Positions 54,104-62,960 of a stretch of 64,000 nt of DNA are shown in pieces. The notes under the pieces are model-generated. The model ran no database searches, was not told the origin of the DNA, and saw nothing but the letters and a program-made list of their open reading frames with translations. Origin of the DNA: Streptomyces violaceusniger (GTDB taxonomy: Bacteria; Actinomycetota; Actinomycetes; Streptomycetales; Streptomycetaceae); assembly GCA_005405945.1 (NCBI GenBank), contig BJHW01000001.1, positions 2,542,001 through 2,606,000 on the forward strand, written 5' to 3'. Position numbers and translations under genes: made by a program. Positions within the stretch are counted from its first letter, which is position 1, and each line of letters opens with the position of its first letter.

Positions 54104-55231
54104 GTGCCTGCCAGCAGCGCTGCCGCCGACCGCGCGGCTCAGACCCTGTCCCGCCCGTTCACCCTGCGCGGGCTCACCGTCCCGAACCGGATCGTCATGG
54201 CGCCGATGACGCGCGACTTCTCGCCGGGCGGCGTCCCCGGTGCCGATGTGGCGCGGTACTACGCGCGCCGGGCGGCCGGCGGGGTCGGGCTGATCGTCAC
54301 CGAGGGAACGTACATCCGTCACGACGCGGCGGGGGACAGCGTCACGGCGCCCCTCTTCCACGGCGAGGACGCCCTGGCGGGCTGGAAGAACGTGGTGGCG
54401 GAGGTGCACCGCGCGGGCGGCCGGATCATGGCGCAGATCTGCCACGTCGGGGTGCAGCGCCCCGAGGGCGCGGGCCCGGTCCCCGACGCCCCGACGGTCA
54501 GCCCGTCGGGTATCGGTCTGGACGGCGCCCCGGCCGGTAAGGCCATGACCCAGGACGACCTGGACGCGGTGATCGCCGCCTTCGCCGAGGCCGCCGCCGC
54601 GGCCGAGCGCACCGGCTTCGACGGCGTCGAACTGCACGGTGCCCATGGCCTTCTGATCGACCAGTTCCTGTGGGAGCGCACCAACCGCCGCACCGACGGC
54701 TACGGCGGTGACCCGGTCGCCCGTACCCGGTTCGCCGCCGAGATCGTGGCCGCCTGCCGGAAGGCCGTCTCCGCCGACTTCCCGATCGTCTTCCGCACCT
54801 CGCAGTGGAAGGTGAAGCACTATGACGCGCGACTGGCCACCACCCCGCAGGAGCTGGAGGCGGTCCTCACCCCCCTCGCGGAGGCCGGGGTGGACGCCTT
54901 CCACTCCTCCACCCGCCGGTACTGGGTGCCGGAGTTCGAGGGCTCGGACCTGAATCTCGCGGGCTGGACCAAGAAGCTCACCGGCAAGCCCACCATCAGC
55001 GTCGGCTCCGTCGGCCTGGACAAGGCGTTCAAGCCGGGGTTCGAGAGCGGGAGCCGGACTGGGGTGACGGGCATCGAGAACCTGCTGGACCGGCTGGAGC
55101 GGGACGAGTTCGACCTCATCGCGATAGGCCGCGCCCTGATCGCCGACCCGGAGTGGGCTCGCAAGGTCCTCACCGGGGACACCGAGGCGCTGATCCCGTT
55201 CACCGTCGACCAGGTCGCCACCCTGCGCTGA
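54104..55231 (+). CDS. Old yellow enzyme family NADH:flavin oxidoreductase
   Basis: A 375-residue FMN-dependent TIM-barrel enzyme. Landmarks are RGLTVPNRIVMAPMTRDFSP, GVGLIVTEGTYI, MAQICHVGVQ, FDGVELHGAHGLLIDQFLW followed by ERTNRRTDGYGG, and IAIGRALIADPEW. HGAHG plus the NRRTD.YGG loop mark the alkene-reductase group, which reduces activated C=C bonds or nitro compounds with NAD(P)H. GTG at 54104 has GAGGAG 7-8 nt upstream; an in-frame ATG at 54014 would add a Ser/Ala-rich leader. Upstream lies the operator shared with the HxlR gene, so it is probably induced by electrophiles or quinones sensed by that regulator. Confidence 0.88.
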   Translation: MPASSAAADRAAQTLSRPFTLRGLTVPNRIVMAPMTRDFSPGGVPGADVARYYARRAAGGVGLIVTEGTYIRHDAAGDSVTAPLFHGEDALAGWKNVVAEVHRAGGRIMAQICHVGVQRPEGAGPVPDAPTVSPSGIGLDGAPAGKAMTQDDLDAVIAAFAEAAAAAERTGFDGVELHGAHGLLIDQFLWERTNRRTDGYGGDPVARTRFAAEIVAACRKAVSADFPIVFRTSQWKVKHYDARLATTPQELEAVLTPLAEAGVDAFHSSTRRYWVPEFEGSDLNLAGWTKKLTGKPTISVGSVGLDKAFKPGFESGSRTGVTGIENLLDRLERDEFDLIAIGRALIADPEWARKVLTGDTEALIPFTVDQVATLR

Positions 55232-55376
55232 CGTCGGGGAGTGGATCGGTCACATCATCTCCTTCGGGTTTGGTCAAACCGCCCGTGCACCGAAGCGGAT
55301 TGATGTACGGATGAGTCCTCGACTGCGGTCCGGTGGCTCACTCTGATTGTCGGCCAACAACAAGTCCCCTCCCGCC

Positions 55377-55407
55377 GGCAAGTACCTACTTTGGGGTAAG
55401 TGCCTCC
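55377..55407. promoter_or_regulatory. HxlR-type operator, copy 2 (upstream of hxlR gene)
   Basis: The inverted copy of the element at 53841-53871, with the palindrome AAGTACCTACTT. It ends 30 nt before the HxlR start, where a bound repressor would block transcription. Confidence 0.8.
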
Positions 55408-55437
55408 AGGTGGTGGCGGACGGAAGGGTATGTCCAG

Positions 55438-55788
55438 ATGACTGAGCGTGGGTTCTACTGCGGATTGGACGCCGCACTGTCCGTCGTCGGGGGCAGGTGG
55501 AAGTTTCTGGTGCTGTGGCAGCTCGCCGTGCACGGTCCCCAGCGGTTCGGCCAGCTGCGCCGCCTTGTCGACGGCGTTACCGAGAAAGTGTTGATCGGTG
55601 CGCTCAAAGACCTTGAGGCAGACTGCATTGTCGTCCGCAAGGACTTCCAGGAGCTTCCCCCTCACGTCGAATACTCCCTGACACCGTTCGGCTCGAGTCT
55701 GGCTGAAGCGCTGCGCCCGCTGTGCGAATGGGGATACGACCACATGGACCGGATCGGGGCGTTGGCGAGCCAACCCGTCAGATCCTGA
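55438..55788 (+). CDS. HxlR family transcriptional regulator
   Basis: A 116-residue winged-helix regulator. VVGGRWKFLVLWQLAVHG, QRFGQLRRLVDGVTEKVL and PPHVEYSLTPFGSSLAEAL are the classic HxlR pattern. A Cys at residue 8 (FYCGLDAAL) is at the place of the redox-sensing Cys of HypR/YodB-type members, which respond to quinones, diamide or aldehydes. ATG at 55438 with GGAAGG upstream. It probably controls itself and the old yellow enzyme gene. Confidence 0.88.
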   Translation: MTERGFYCGLDAALSVVGGRWKFLVLWQLAVHGPQRFGQLRRLVDGVTEKVLIGALKDLEADCIVVRKDFQELPPHVEYSLTPFGSSLAEALRPLCEWGYDHMDRIGALASQPVRS

Positions 55789-55885
55789 TGGATGACGATG
55801 CTTAGTCAGCGGCTGGTCACCGGGACGATCGTTCGTTGACGACATCGCGGAGCGCGTCAGCCGATTTCGGTGGATAACGTTGTCT

Positions 55886-56123
55886 GGCTCTTCCCAGTTG
55901 AGGGTGTGGCGCGCACCGCTGGTGTGGTCGGCGCGTCGTCGAGCGGATAGGCGTCGAGGTCTTCCGAAGACGAAGGTTCCTACTGGCCTCATCCAGAAGA
56001 CCTCGACGTGCCTGACGCTACCTTCGCGCGCCCTGACCTGGCCAAGTTCCGCCGGCTCGACGAGCTGGGCCTGACCGTGACCGGCCAACGCCTCGAGCCC
56101 GACCGTGCCGTCCTGGCCTGCCG
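55886..56123 (+). mobile_element. ISL3-family left end and transposase N-terminal fragment
   Basis: GGCTCTTCCCAGTTGAGGGT at 55886 resembles the terminal inverted repeat of ISL3 elements. About 125 nt further on the frame reads LAKFRRLDELGLTVTGQRLE then PDRAVLACRV, the N-terminus of ISL3 transposases. Homology stops at about 56123, where a phosphotransferase remnant begins on the other strand. The right end was not found. Confidence 0.6.
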
Positions 56124-56129
56124 AGTCCA

Positions 56130-56664
56130 TCAGGACACCGTCCCGAGCTGCCGGAGCCGGGCCCTGGCCGTCGCCACTAGGGCGGTCCGTGCGCAGGCCC
56201 AGCAGGGCCACCCGGCCCCAGAGGAAGTCGCCCAGTTCCGCGATGTGCTCGCGCATTCCCTCCCGTACCGTGCCGCCCTGTGCCCGGTACGCGGCGAGCA
56301 GCGCGTCAAGGACGGCGGGACCGCCCGCGTGGTACAGGTCCACGAAGTCCGCGGCGGGGTCGTCGACCCGGGCGTTGATCCAGTCGAGCAGGCCCGCGAG
56401 CCGGACCCCACCGCCCGGCCTGCGGGAGACCAGTGTGTAGCCGGGGTGCACGTCGCCGTGGACGGGCACCGTCACGGTCGGCCAGCTGTAGTCGTCCTCC
56501 AGCCAGCGCAACCAGTGGGCTCGGCGCCCACAGGGCAACCCGAACCCGGCGTGGGCCTCGTGGAGTTGGCGGGCGATCCGCGCGCGGGCCCGGTACGGTC
56601 CCGTGTCCGGCAGGCCGGCCGTCGCGGGCGGCAGGGCGTGCAGCGAGACCAGCACACCGGCCAT
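56130..56664 (-). pseudogene. Macrolide phosphotransferase-like (APH family) C-terminal remnant
   Basis: The fragment reads LVSLHALPPATAGLPDTG, then TVTVPVHGDVHPGYTLV (catalytic HGD) and LLDWINARVDDPAADFVDLY (DW...D.A.D metal site), continuing to EGMREHIAELGDFLWGRVAL. This is the C-lobe of aminoglycoside/macrolide phosphotransferases. After ALLGLRTD one base is lost and the natural end (ALVATARARLRQLGTVS) lies in the next frame, stopping at 56130. The N-lobe with the ATP-binding Lys is absent, so no activity is expected. Confidence 0.68.
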
Positions 56665-57150
56665 TGGGCCTTCGACCTCGCCGACCCCGCCGTCGCGGAC
56701 CCCGCCGAGGCATACGCCACCGGGGACCACCTCCTACTGCTCGTCCCCCGGCGCAAAGGCCAGATTCCCGACACCTTCCAAGGCCAGGAGCTACGACCGA
56801 TGCGCGACCGGATCACCCGCACCCTGCCGGAGGCAGCTCACACTCCCTGCCCTGCATGACGCCCGCTGGTCGCAAGTTCAAGGACTGGTGTGACAGGAGC
56901 AGCCAGCTGGCATAGCTGCCGGGCGCTGGCCGGCTCCTGCGCTCGGGCCGCGGTACACGGCAGTGGTGGCCGACTGTGCGCTTCACGCTCAACCCGGGCC
57001 CGCCTGACAAGAGCTGGATGGCCGACCAGATGCCGCAAGTATGGCTACGCGCCCTGATCCCCTGATCCGCCACCCGCGCGCTGCAGATCACGAAGGCATG
57101 GCGCCGTCACCTCGAACAGAGCCTTCCCAACAGTGGTCTGGCCGGCACAA
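56665..57150 (+). pseudogene. Degenerate coding remnant, family not recognised
   Basis: Protein-like sequence is scattered over several frames: HWAFDLADPAVADPAEAYAT, GDHLLLLVPRRKGQIPDTF and RPMRDRITRTLPEAA, then ALHDARWSQVQGLV, and finally LIRHPRA...QITKAWRRHLEQSL. The pieces have normal amino-acid composition and read in order, which suggests one decayed gene of about 160 residues or more. I cannot name it. Confidence 0.35.
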
Positions 57151-57262
57151 ACTGCCCTGTCCCGACGCCGTACACGGAGTTCCCCACATCTCGGTGGCCG
57201 GCAGATCGACACGGACAACCTTCAAGCGCGACGAGACGCCAGGTCGGTACCGGCACAGGCGA

Positions 57263-58105
57263 TCATCTGTCTGCGCAGGCGTCCTGGCCGACGAGTTGTG
57301 CCACGCGCTCCATACAGCGCATCCGGGCAGGAGAGAAGTCGTAGGGCATCTTGGTGATCGCCTCCGAGGCACCCATCCGCGTGTCCTCCTCCTCTGCCAG
57401 GTCGGCGTCGTAGGTCTCGAAGAGCTCGTCATCGGCCGTGTCCAGCCCGGCTGCCGTGATGGCCTGCACGAGGGCCATGTGGTGGGTGTATCGCTGTACG
57501 GCGATTTCCTCGACGCGCGGGTCATCGGGATCGACGCCGTCGTCGAGGGCGGCCTCGGCCTCGTCGAGACGGTCCTCCTCGGCCCGTAGGCCGGGATGGG
57601 TGGCCAGCACGATGTACACGCCGGCCTGTAGTGCGGAGCCGAGCGGACCGAAGATCCGTTCCGTGACCAGCAGGGCCTCCATGTCGGAGGCGCGCAATGC
57701 GCCAGGGGGCAGGTGGCTGAGCCGATCCGTCACCAGCTCGGAGAGCAGGCCCTGCGGGCTGCCCACAGCCCGCAGGCGCCCGACGGCCGCGCGCTGACGT
57801 TTGATGTCGGCCTCCTGGGCAGCCAGGGATTCCTCCAGCCGGCCCAGGGTCTCCTCGATGTTCCCGGATTCGTCGAAGGCAGCTCGCATGTCGTCCAGAC
57901 TGATGCCGACCTCCGCCATCCTGCGGATCCACAGCAGGCGGATCATGTCGTCGTAGCCGTAGCGGCGGCGGCCGTCTCCACCACGCTCGGGTTCCGGCAG
58001 CAGACCGATCTGGTGGTAGTGGCGGATTGCGCGCGGGGTGGTCCCGGCGAAGGCGGCAGCAGCGCCGATCTTGACCTGGCGGGGCGGTGTGACGAAGGGG
58101 TACAT
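57263..58105 (-). CDS. MerR family transcriptional regulator
   Basis: A 280-residue MerR-type regulator. The N-terminal winged helix is plain: VKIGAAAAFAGTTPRAIRHY, HQIGLLPEPERGGDGRRRYG, YDDMIRLLWIRRMAEVGISL and DDMRAAF. A long coiled-coil helix follows (EETLGRLEESLAAQEADIKR), then a C-terminal effector region of about 150 residues, longer than metal-sensing MerR proteins and without Cys clusters, so a small organic inducer or partner protein is more likely. ATG at 58105 (MYPFVTPPRQ) is chosen because the family starts here. No divergent partner gene survives: only an integrase fragment. Confidence 0.85.
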   Translation of the reverse strand: MYPFVTPPRQVKIGAAAAFAGTTPRAIRHYHQIGLLPEPERGGDGRRRYGYDDMIRLLWIRRMAEVGISLDDMRAAFDESGNIEETLGRLEESLAAQEADIKRQRAAVGRLRAVGSPQGLLSELVTDRLSHLPPGALRASDMEALLVTERIFGPLGSALQAGVYIVLATHPGLRAEEDRLDEAEAALDDGVDPDDPRVEEIAVQRYTHHMALVQAITAAGLDTADDELFETYDADLAEEEDTRMGASEAITKMPYDFSPARMRCMERVAQLVGQDACADR

Positions 58106-58179
58106 CGCAGACGGAGCCTTTCGTGCTGTGGTGCCTCGACGACACCACATGCCGCTACGGCAGGTGCAACACACCACCC

Positions 58180-58322
58180 GGATTCCACCGACCGCAAGGC
58201 CCTGGCCACCGCCGAGCGACGGATCTGGACAGCCGAGGAAGCAACCCGCTTCCTGCACTACTGCCACCGCCCCGACCCGCTCATCGCGGATCTGTGTGAA
58301 CTTCTCATCGGCACTGGCATGG
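58180..58322 (+). mobile_element. Tyrosine recombinase (phage-type integrase) fragment
   Basis: The frame reads DRKALATAERRIWTAEEATR and FLHYCHRPDPLIADLCELLI then GTGM, the region just ahead of the first catalytic Arg of actinophage and ICE integrases. The catalytic domain and N-terminus are missing. Confidence 0.6.
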
Positions 58323-58540
58323 CGGCTCACCGCCGTCCCGGCTGAAGGTGGCGAGGCGGCCTTCGACGTCGATCGCCAGACCGCCCCACGGGGGAGGGAG
58401 TAGTCGGTGACGACGAACAGAACCCACCAAGCCCCAGAACGGGTCGGTGGCACGGCTTCGACCCGTACGCGCCGGGCTGTGGTCGACGTGTTGAGCTCCC
58501 GGCCGTGAGGCTGTCGGGGTGTCAGGTCTCCCGGTGCCGC

Positions 58541-59883
58541 TCAGAACAGTGCCAGGCCCTCGCCGCTGGTGTCCGCGATGACTGGCCGGAACTGGGCAGG
58601 GAGGCCGTCCAGGCGGTCAGGACCGGCCGCGGCGGCCACAGCAGGAGCCGTCTCGGCCAACCAGAGACTAAACCGCTCGGCGGCTTCGCGGTAGGGGACT
58701 CGCGCCAGGACACGGTGCTCGCCGGAGGGGCAGAAATCGACTGCGACAGTGAGCATGCAGGAACGGGGCGCGTTCTGACTGCCCGTCCAGGACACGCGCA
58801 GGACACCGCAGGGCTCGCGCCCGCCGGGGGCGCGGTGGGTGGGGCGTAGCGATCGGCAGGCTATGTGGGCGGTCCATGCGGCGAGGTGCGGCAGGGGCAA
58901 GGTGGTGCGTGCGCGGCAGCCGGGGCAGCGGTGCCAGTGGCGAAGCCAGTCGTCGGCGTCGGTGTGGAAGAGGCGTGTGTAGCGGTTCGCCACGCGGATG
59001 TCGTTGCTGTACAGGTGGTCGGGGCGTTCCTGTGTGTTGCAGGACTGGCAGACAGGGGCGCGGACGTAGCCGTGTTCGTGGCAGTGGTCGAGCACGGTGG
59101 CGGGCGTGGAGCGGCAGACGGCGCACGCCCACCCGGCCACCCTGCGGGAGGTGCCGGGCTTCCTGCTGAGCACCGAGTACAGCTGGCCTTCCAGCTCTCC
59201 GTTGTACAGACGCAGTGAGGCGGTGGGGCCCTCGGGGCTCGTCGTCTGCCGACCGCCAAAGTCTCGGGCCTGCCGGGGCGGGAGGACGGCTCGGTAGTGG
59301 CTGCGCTTGCCTGGCGGGTCCGCGCGGCTTGCACCCACCGTGTTTCGATGTGCTCGGCCGCGTCGAGCAGCCTGACCACAGCGCGCGGCAGCCACCACGT
59401 CCGCTGCGTCCCGTCGCGGGTCCGCTCCACGAGTATCTGTCGCCAGTCGATCCCCGCCAGATGGTACGGCCGGCCGACTTCACCTCGCGCTGCCCGCTCG
59501 GGGCCGCTCGGCTCCCGCAGTTCCCCCGCGATGCGCCGGCGCCAACACAGCTGCGTTTCCTCGTCGCACTCCTGCCTCGGCACCCCACGGAACGGACCGA
59601 TGCGGACCAGGTCCTGCCGATCCATCGCCACCGCGTTCAGTTCCGCGGCCGCCCGGCGCACCTCAGCCTCCGGAACACTCCACTGACCGCCGCTCGCCCT
59701 CACCGTCTCCACCACATGGCCGCCGAGCAGGACGTACCCCACCCGGGCATGGGCAGGAGAGCAGGTGAATGCCCCAGAAGCCGTCGGCACAGCACTGTCG
59801 GCCGTCACATCGACCCACAGCGCGTCCGCGGCGCCCAGGGTGATCAGGCCGTCCGTGCGACCGGGGATGACACGCTCTGACAT
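58541..59883 (-). CDS. Endonuclease VII-type HNH protein, frameshifted
   Basis: The first frame from ATG 59883 (MSERVIPGRTDGLITLGAAD) gives an N-terminal domain of unknown function up to ETRWVQAARTRQA. The second, entered by one missing base near 59305, continues RSHYRAVLPPRQARDFGG and then the recombination endonuclease VII module: WACAVCRST, VLDHCHEHGYVRAPVCQSCN (CxxC...DHCH...CxxC), about residues 235-290. The remaining 150 residues include a second Cys pair (HRCPGCRA). The family cleaves branched DNA or acts as HNH nuclease in phages and mobile elements; here it sits among such remnants. Total would be about 447 residues. Confidence 0.68.
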
Positions 59884-59892
59884 ACCGACAGG

Positions 59893-60090
59893 CTAACGGC
59901 CCGCAACGCGGCAACGGGTTCCAAGCGCCTCGGTCAGCCGGGCCGCCGCCCACGCCGCATCCGCCGCCCGCAACTCCTTATTCCTCAGCATGTGGTTCGT
60001 CAGTCCCGCGCCCGCGGCCTCGCCACCAGAATGCCAAAAATCAGGCAGGTCACCCTTGTGTATCAGCGGTCCCCGAGCCCAGACGAATTG
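59893..60090 (-). pseudogene. C-terminal tail of an unrecognised protein
   Basis: A frame open from the IS5 remnant side reads WARGPLIHKGDLPDFWHSGG, EAAGAGLTNHMLRNKELRAA and DAAWAAARLTEALGTR to a TAG at 59893. Its stop is 9 nt before the endonuclease VII start, as expected for the upstream gene of an operon. The composition is natural, but no family is recognised and no start is visible. Confidence 0.35.
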
Positions 60091-60103
60091 AGCTCTGCCA
60101 ACG

Positions 60104-60214
60104 AAGTGCGGTGCGCAGTCGTCGCCAGCAGGTGACGGTGCAGCCGAGGGTGACGAACGCGTGGTGGATGTCGTCGCGGATCTCCCAGCGGATGCGCAGG
60201 CGGCGGAACCAGTG
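60104..60214 (-). mobile_element. IS5-family transposase C-terminal fragment
   Basis: The minus strand reads HWFRRLRIRWEIRDDIHHAF then VTLGCTVTCWRRLRTALR, the last residues of IS5-type transposases, which end WEIR.D.H.AF..L.C...CWR.L. The rest of the element is absent. Confidence 0.65.
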
Positions 60215-60417
60215 CAGCAGCGCGACCGCTCCTTGTCGCCGCGGCAAGGGATCGCCGCAGGTCAGACGTGCTCTGCAGGCCGGGTTGCCGGGGTCGACGA
60301 CCGCGCGGACGGTGGCGATGGCCTCGCCGATGGTGCGTGTGCCGTTCAGGAATGCGTCGCTGCAGGTCGTAGGCGGTCTGGCGGGGTTTGCGGGCACGCT
60401 GGGACCATGTCCAGGTG

Positions 60418-60639
60418 ATCGTCTCACTGGTGTATCAGGTCACACGGAAGCTGCACTCGGTTCCAGCGGTGTTGCTGCGTGGGCGCGCGGCCGGAGAAGC
60501 TGAATTGCTCGTGCTCCGGCACGAGAACGCGGCGCTGCGCAGGCAACCTACGAGTCCGGCGCGATACCACTGGGCGGACCGGTTGTGGTCCGCGGCACTG
60601 TCCTCGCTGATAGGTACTGCCCTTCGCCTGACGTCGTAA
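60418..60639 (+). mobile_element. Integrase-type transposase N-terminal fragment
   Basis: VSLVYQVTRKLHSVPAVLLR, then AELLVLRHENAALRRQ and RYHWADRLWSAALSSLI, the N-terminal helical region of the DDE integrase-type transposases common in Streptomyces. The frame stops at 60639 before the catalytic core. It is of the same general type as the fragment at 53545. Confidence 0.65.
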
Positions 60640-60814
60640 CCAGGTGACGCCGTCTTCGCGCGGCCGTAGACGTGGCAGAACAGTCGCTCCGCCGAGCATG
60701 GCGCGTCCGAGCGGAGCCACGGCGACACATCGACCGCCAGGTCCGTGGCGCGGCAGCGGAATCGAAGCTGTACACCACGTCGCCCGCACCGTGTGGTGCG
60801 GATTGTGGCTCTGT

Positions 60815-61237
60815 TCAACCAGCAAAGGGGACGTGCAGCTTCTCAACCTCAACGGTAAGGAGGATCCTCCGGCCACCGCCATATCCGGGGTACGGGCGGC
60901 CGATGTACTTGTGGGAGACCCTGTTGATGTGTTCCTCTGCACCGTCGGTGGTAGCTGCAACGACTTTTCCGCGCATGCTCCAGGACCGCTGCGTCTGCTC
61001 CGGATCGACGATGCCGATAGCGACGAGCGAGCCGGCGGGACCGGACCACGCGAGCGGTGCGACAAGGGCCGCCACCCCCAGCGGCACTCCCCTGGTCGCG
61101 TACATCCAGCCGTAGAAGCGTTCGCCAGCGGACGGCGTACCGCTCTCACTCAGCGCCGCCGGTCGCACACCTCCCACCAGCGCGAAAGCGATGCTGGCGA
61201 CTGCGCCGACAGCGTTGGCCCCCAGGAGAACGTTCAC
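60815..61237 (-). pseudogene. Chimeric frame: small membrane protein fused to PPOX-type flavoprotein tail
   Basis: From GTG 61237 the frame reads VNVLLGANAVGAVASIAFAL, ERFYGWMYATRGVPLGVAAL and VAPLAW, which resembles the DUF4267-like group of small membrane proteins. Near 61015 it changes to VDPEQTQRSWSMRGKVVAAT and TDGAEEHINRVSHKYIGRPY with PGYGGG, the C-terminal half of pyridoxamine-5'-phosphate-oxidase-like F420/flavin proteins. Each half is incomplete. The GTG overlaps the stop of the cupin frame by GTGA, so the membrane-protein part kept its original operon junction. Confidence 0.55.
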
Positions 61238-61682
61238 GAGGCGTACTCGGTCGACGGTTCGGTGCCGCACTTCGCCCAGACCTCTGCGACGGCATCGCGT
61301 GACAACGGCTGCCCGGACTCGACCATGCCCTTGAGGTCACGGAAGTACTGCACGTACAGGTCCGGCGTGAAGGTGTTGAGCATGACCGCCGTTTCGTCAC
61401 TCACGTTGGCGAACGTGTGCGGTGCACCCGGCGGGACCATGACCCACGTACCCGCTCCTGCATCGTAGTCGTCCTGCCCGACGGTGAACCGCACGCTGCC
61501 CGAAAGTATGTAGAACCGCGGTCGCCGCCCGGGTTTGCGGAGAGCAGCTTGTCGGCCCACGCGCCGTCGGACGTGTCCGATGAAGCGGTGGAACAGGCGC
61601 TGGTGCCGGCGAGCACAGCGACGGCGGCGGCACATCCGGTGAGGGCACGGGGACGTATGCGGTGGGCTATGGCAGATCTCAT
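61234..61682 (-). pseudogene. Lipoprotein N-terminus joined to cupin-domain C-terminus, out of frame
   Basis: ATG 61682, with GAGGGG upstream, starts a lipoprotein signal peptide (GCAAAVAVLAGTSAC, Cys about residue 30) and a short mature part (SSDTSDGAWADKLLSANPGG). At about 61518 a different frame takes over: FYILSGSVRFTVGQDDYDAG, TWVMVPPGAPHTFANVSD and LNTFTPDLYVQYFRDL, the second half of a cupin protein, to a stop at 61234. About 50 residues of the cupin are missing. It lies directly downstream of the first Zur-like box. Confidence 0.5.
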
Positions 61683-61725
61683 GGCAGGGACCCCTCAGGG
61701 GCGGAACGAACACCATGAGGCTAGA

Positions 61726-61778
61726 TGAAAATGATTTCCAGAACCACTCGTCATCACCCGAGATGAAAATCATTGCCA
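61726..61778. promoter_or_regulatory. Two Zur-like boxes
   Basis: TGAAAATGATTTCCA at 61726-61740 and TGAAAATCATTGCCA at 61764-61778 both follow the actinobacterial Zur consensus TGAAAATGATTTTCA (7-1-7). The first is 44 nt from the start of the lipoprotein frame at 61682. Spacing between the boxes is 38 nt start to start. Confidence 0.7.
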
Positions 61779-61891
61779 GAACTTGACCCCGCCCCGCCGC
61801 GCAAACGGCGACGCTCCACACCCCATCTCCCCTTCGTCGACGGCAACTTGACAGGGAAGCCGTGATCCGGGAAGTCTTCAAACCTCGCACA

Positions 61892-61906
61892 TGACATTCA
61901 TATTCA
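61892..61906. promoter_or_regulatory. Weaker third Zur-like box before the ATPase gene
   Basis: TGACATTCATATTCA matches the consensus at 11 of 15 positions and ends 21 nt before the ATPase start. It may be a lower-affinity site or chance. Confidence 0.4.
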
Positions 61907-61926
61907 TCTGGAGGTGATGCGCAGCC

Positions 61927-62909
61927 ATGCGCACCGCGTTCGTCGGCAAAGGCGGAAGTGGCAAGACCACCCTGTCCGCCCTCTTCTCCCGGCACCTGGC
62001 TCGCACAGACGCGCCCGTCGTCGCCATCGACGCCGACATCAACCAGCATCTGGGGGTGGCGCTGGGGCTGGAGGAGGACGAACTGCCCGAGGTCGTCCCG
62101 CTCAGCACGCGCCTCGGCGGGATCAAGGAGTATCTGCGCGGCGACAATCCCCGTATCGCCTCCGCCGACGCCATGGTCAAGACCACTCCCCGGGGCGCGG
62201 CTCCCGCCTGCTGCGGCCGCTCGGACCCGACCCGGTGCACACCCGCCACGTCCGGGACATCGCGGGAGTCCGGCTGATGACCACCGGCGTGTTCACCGAG
62301 GAGGACCTCGGTGTCGCGTGCTACCACTCCAAGCTCGGCGCCGTGGAACTGTATCTGAACCACCTCGTGGACGGCCCCGGTGAGTACGTCGTGGTCGACA
62401 TGACCGCCGGCGCGGACTCCTTCGCCTCCGGGCTGTTCACCCGGTTCGACATGACCTTCCTGGTGGCCGAGCCCACGCGCAAGGGGGTGTCCGTCTACCA
62501 CCAGTACAAGGACCACGCCGCCGAGTTCGGCGTGCCTCTCGCCGTGGTCGGCAACAAGGTGACCAGCGAGGACGACCGGCTCTTCCTCAAGGAACACGTC
62601 GGCGACGACCTGCTGGTCTGCTTCGGCCACTCCGACTGGGTCCGCGCCCGCGAACAGGGCCGCCACACCGGGGAGCTGGAACCCGAGCACCGCCTGGCGC
62701 TGGAGGAACTGCGCACCGCGGTGGACAGCCGCACCAAGGACTGGGAGACATTCCAGCGGCAGGCCGTCGAGTTCCATCTGCGCAATGCCCGCGCCTGGGC
62801 CGACCGCGCCACCGGCCTGGACCTGAGCACCCAGGTCGACCCCGACTTCCAGCACGGACCGGCAGCTCTGTCCGAGGCACTCATCGCCGCCCCCACGGCA
62901 TCGAGCTGA
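61927..62909 (+). CDS. CooC/MinD-like P-loop ATPase, frameshifted
   Basis: About 327 residues when joined. The first frame begins MRTAFVGKGGSGKTTLSALF, a deviant Walker A (KGGSGKTT) at residues 8-15, and VVAIDADINQHLGVALGLEE. It is open up to DAMVKTTP; after one missing C near 62190 the second frame gives GSRLLRPLGPDPVHTRHVRD, YVVVDMTAGADSFASGL and VAEPTRKGVSVYHQY to 62909. This is the CooC group, whose best-known members help insert metal into enzymes. With Zur-like boxes upstream, a role in metal delivery under zinc shortage is plausible but inferred. ATG at 61927 has GGAGG upstream. Confidence 0.72.
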
Positions 62910-62960
62910 ACACCCCCGCCCATCCGCATCCGCAAACCCAGTCGATAGGACCCGCATTCC

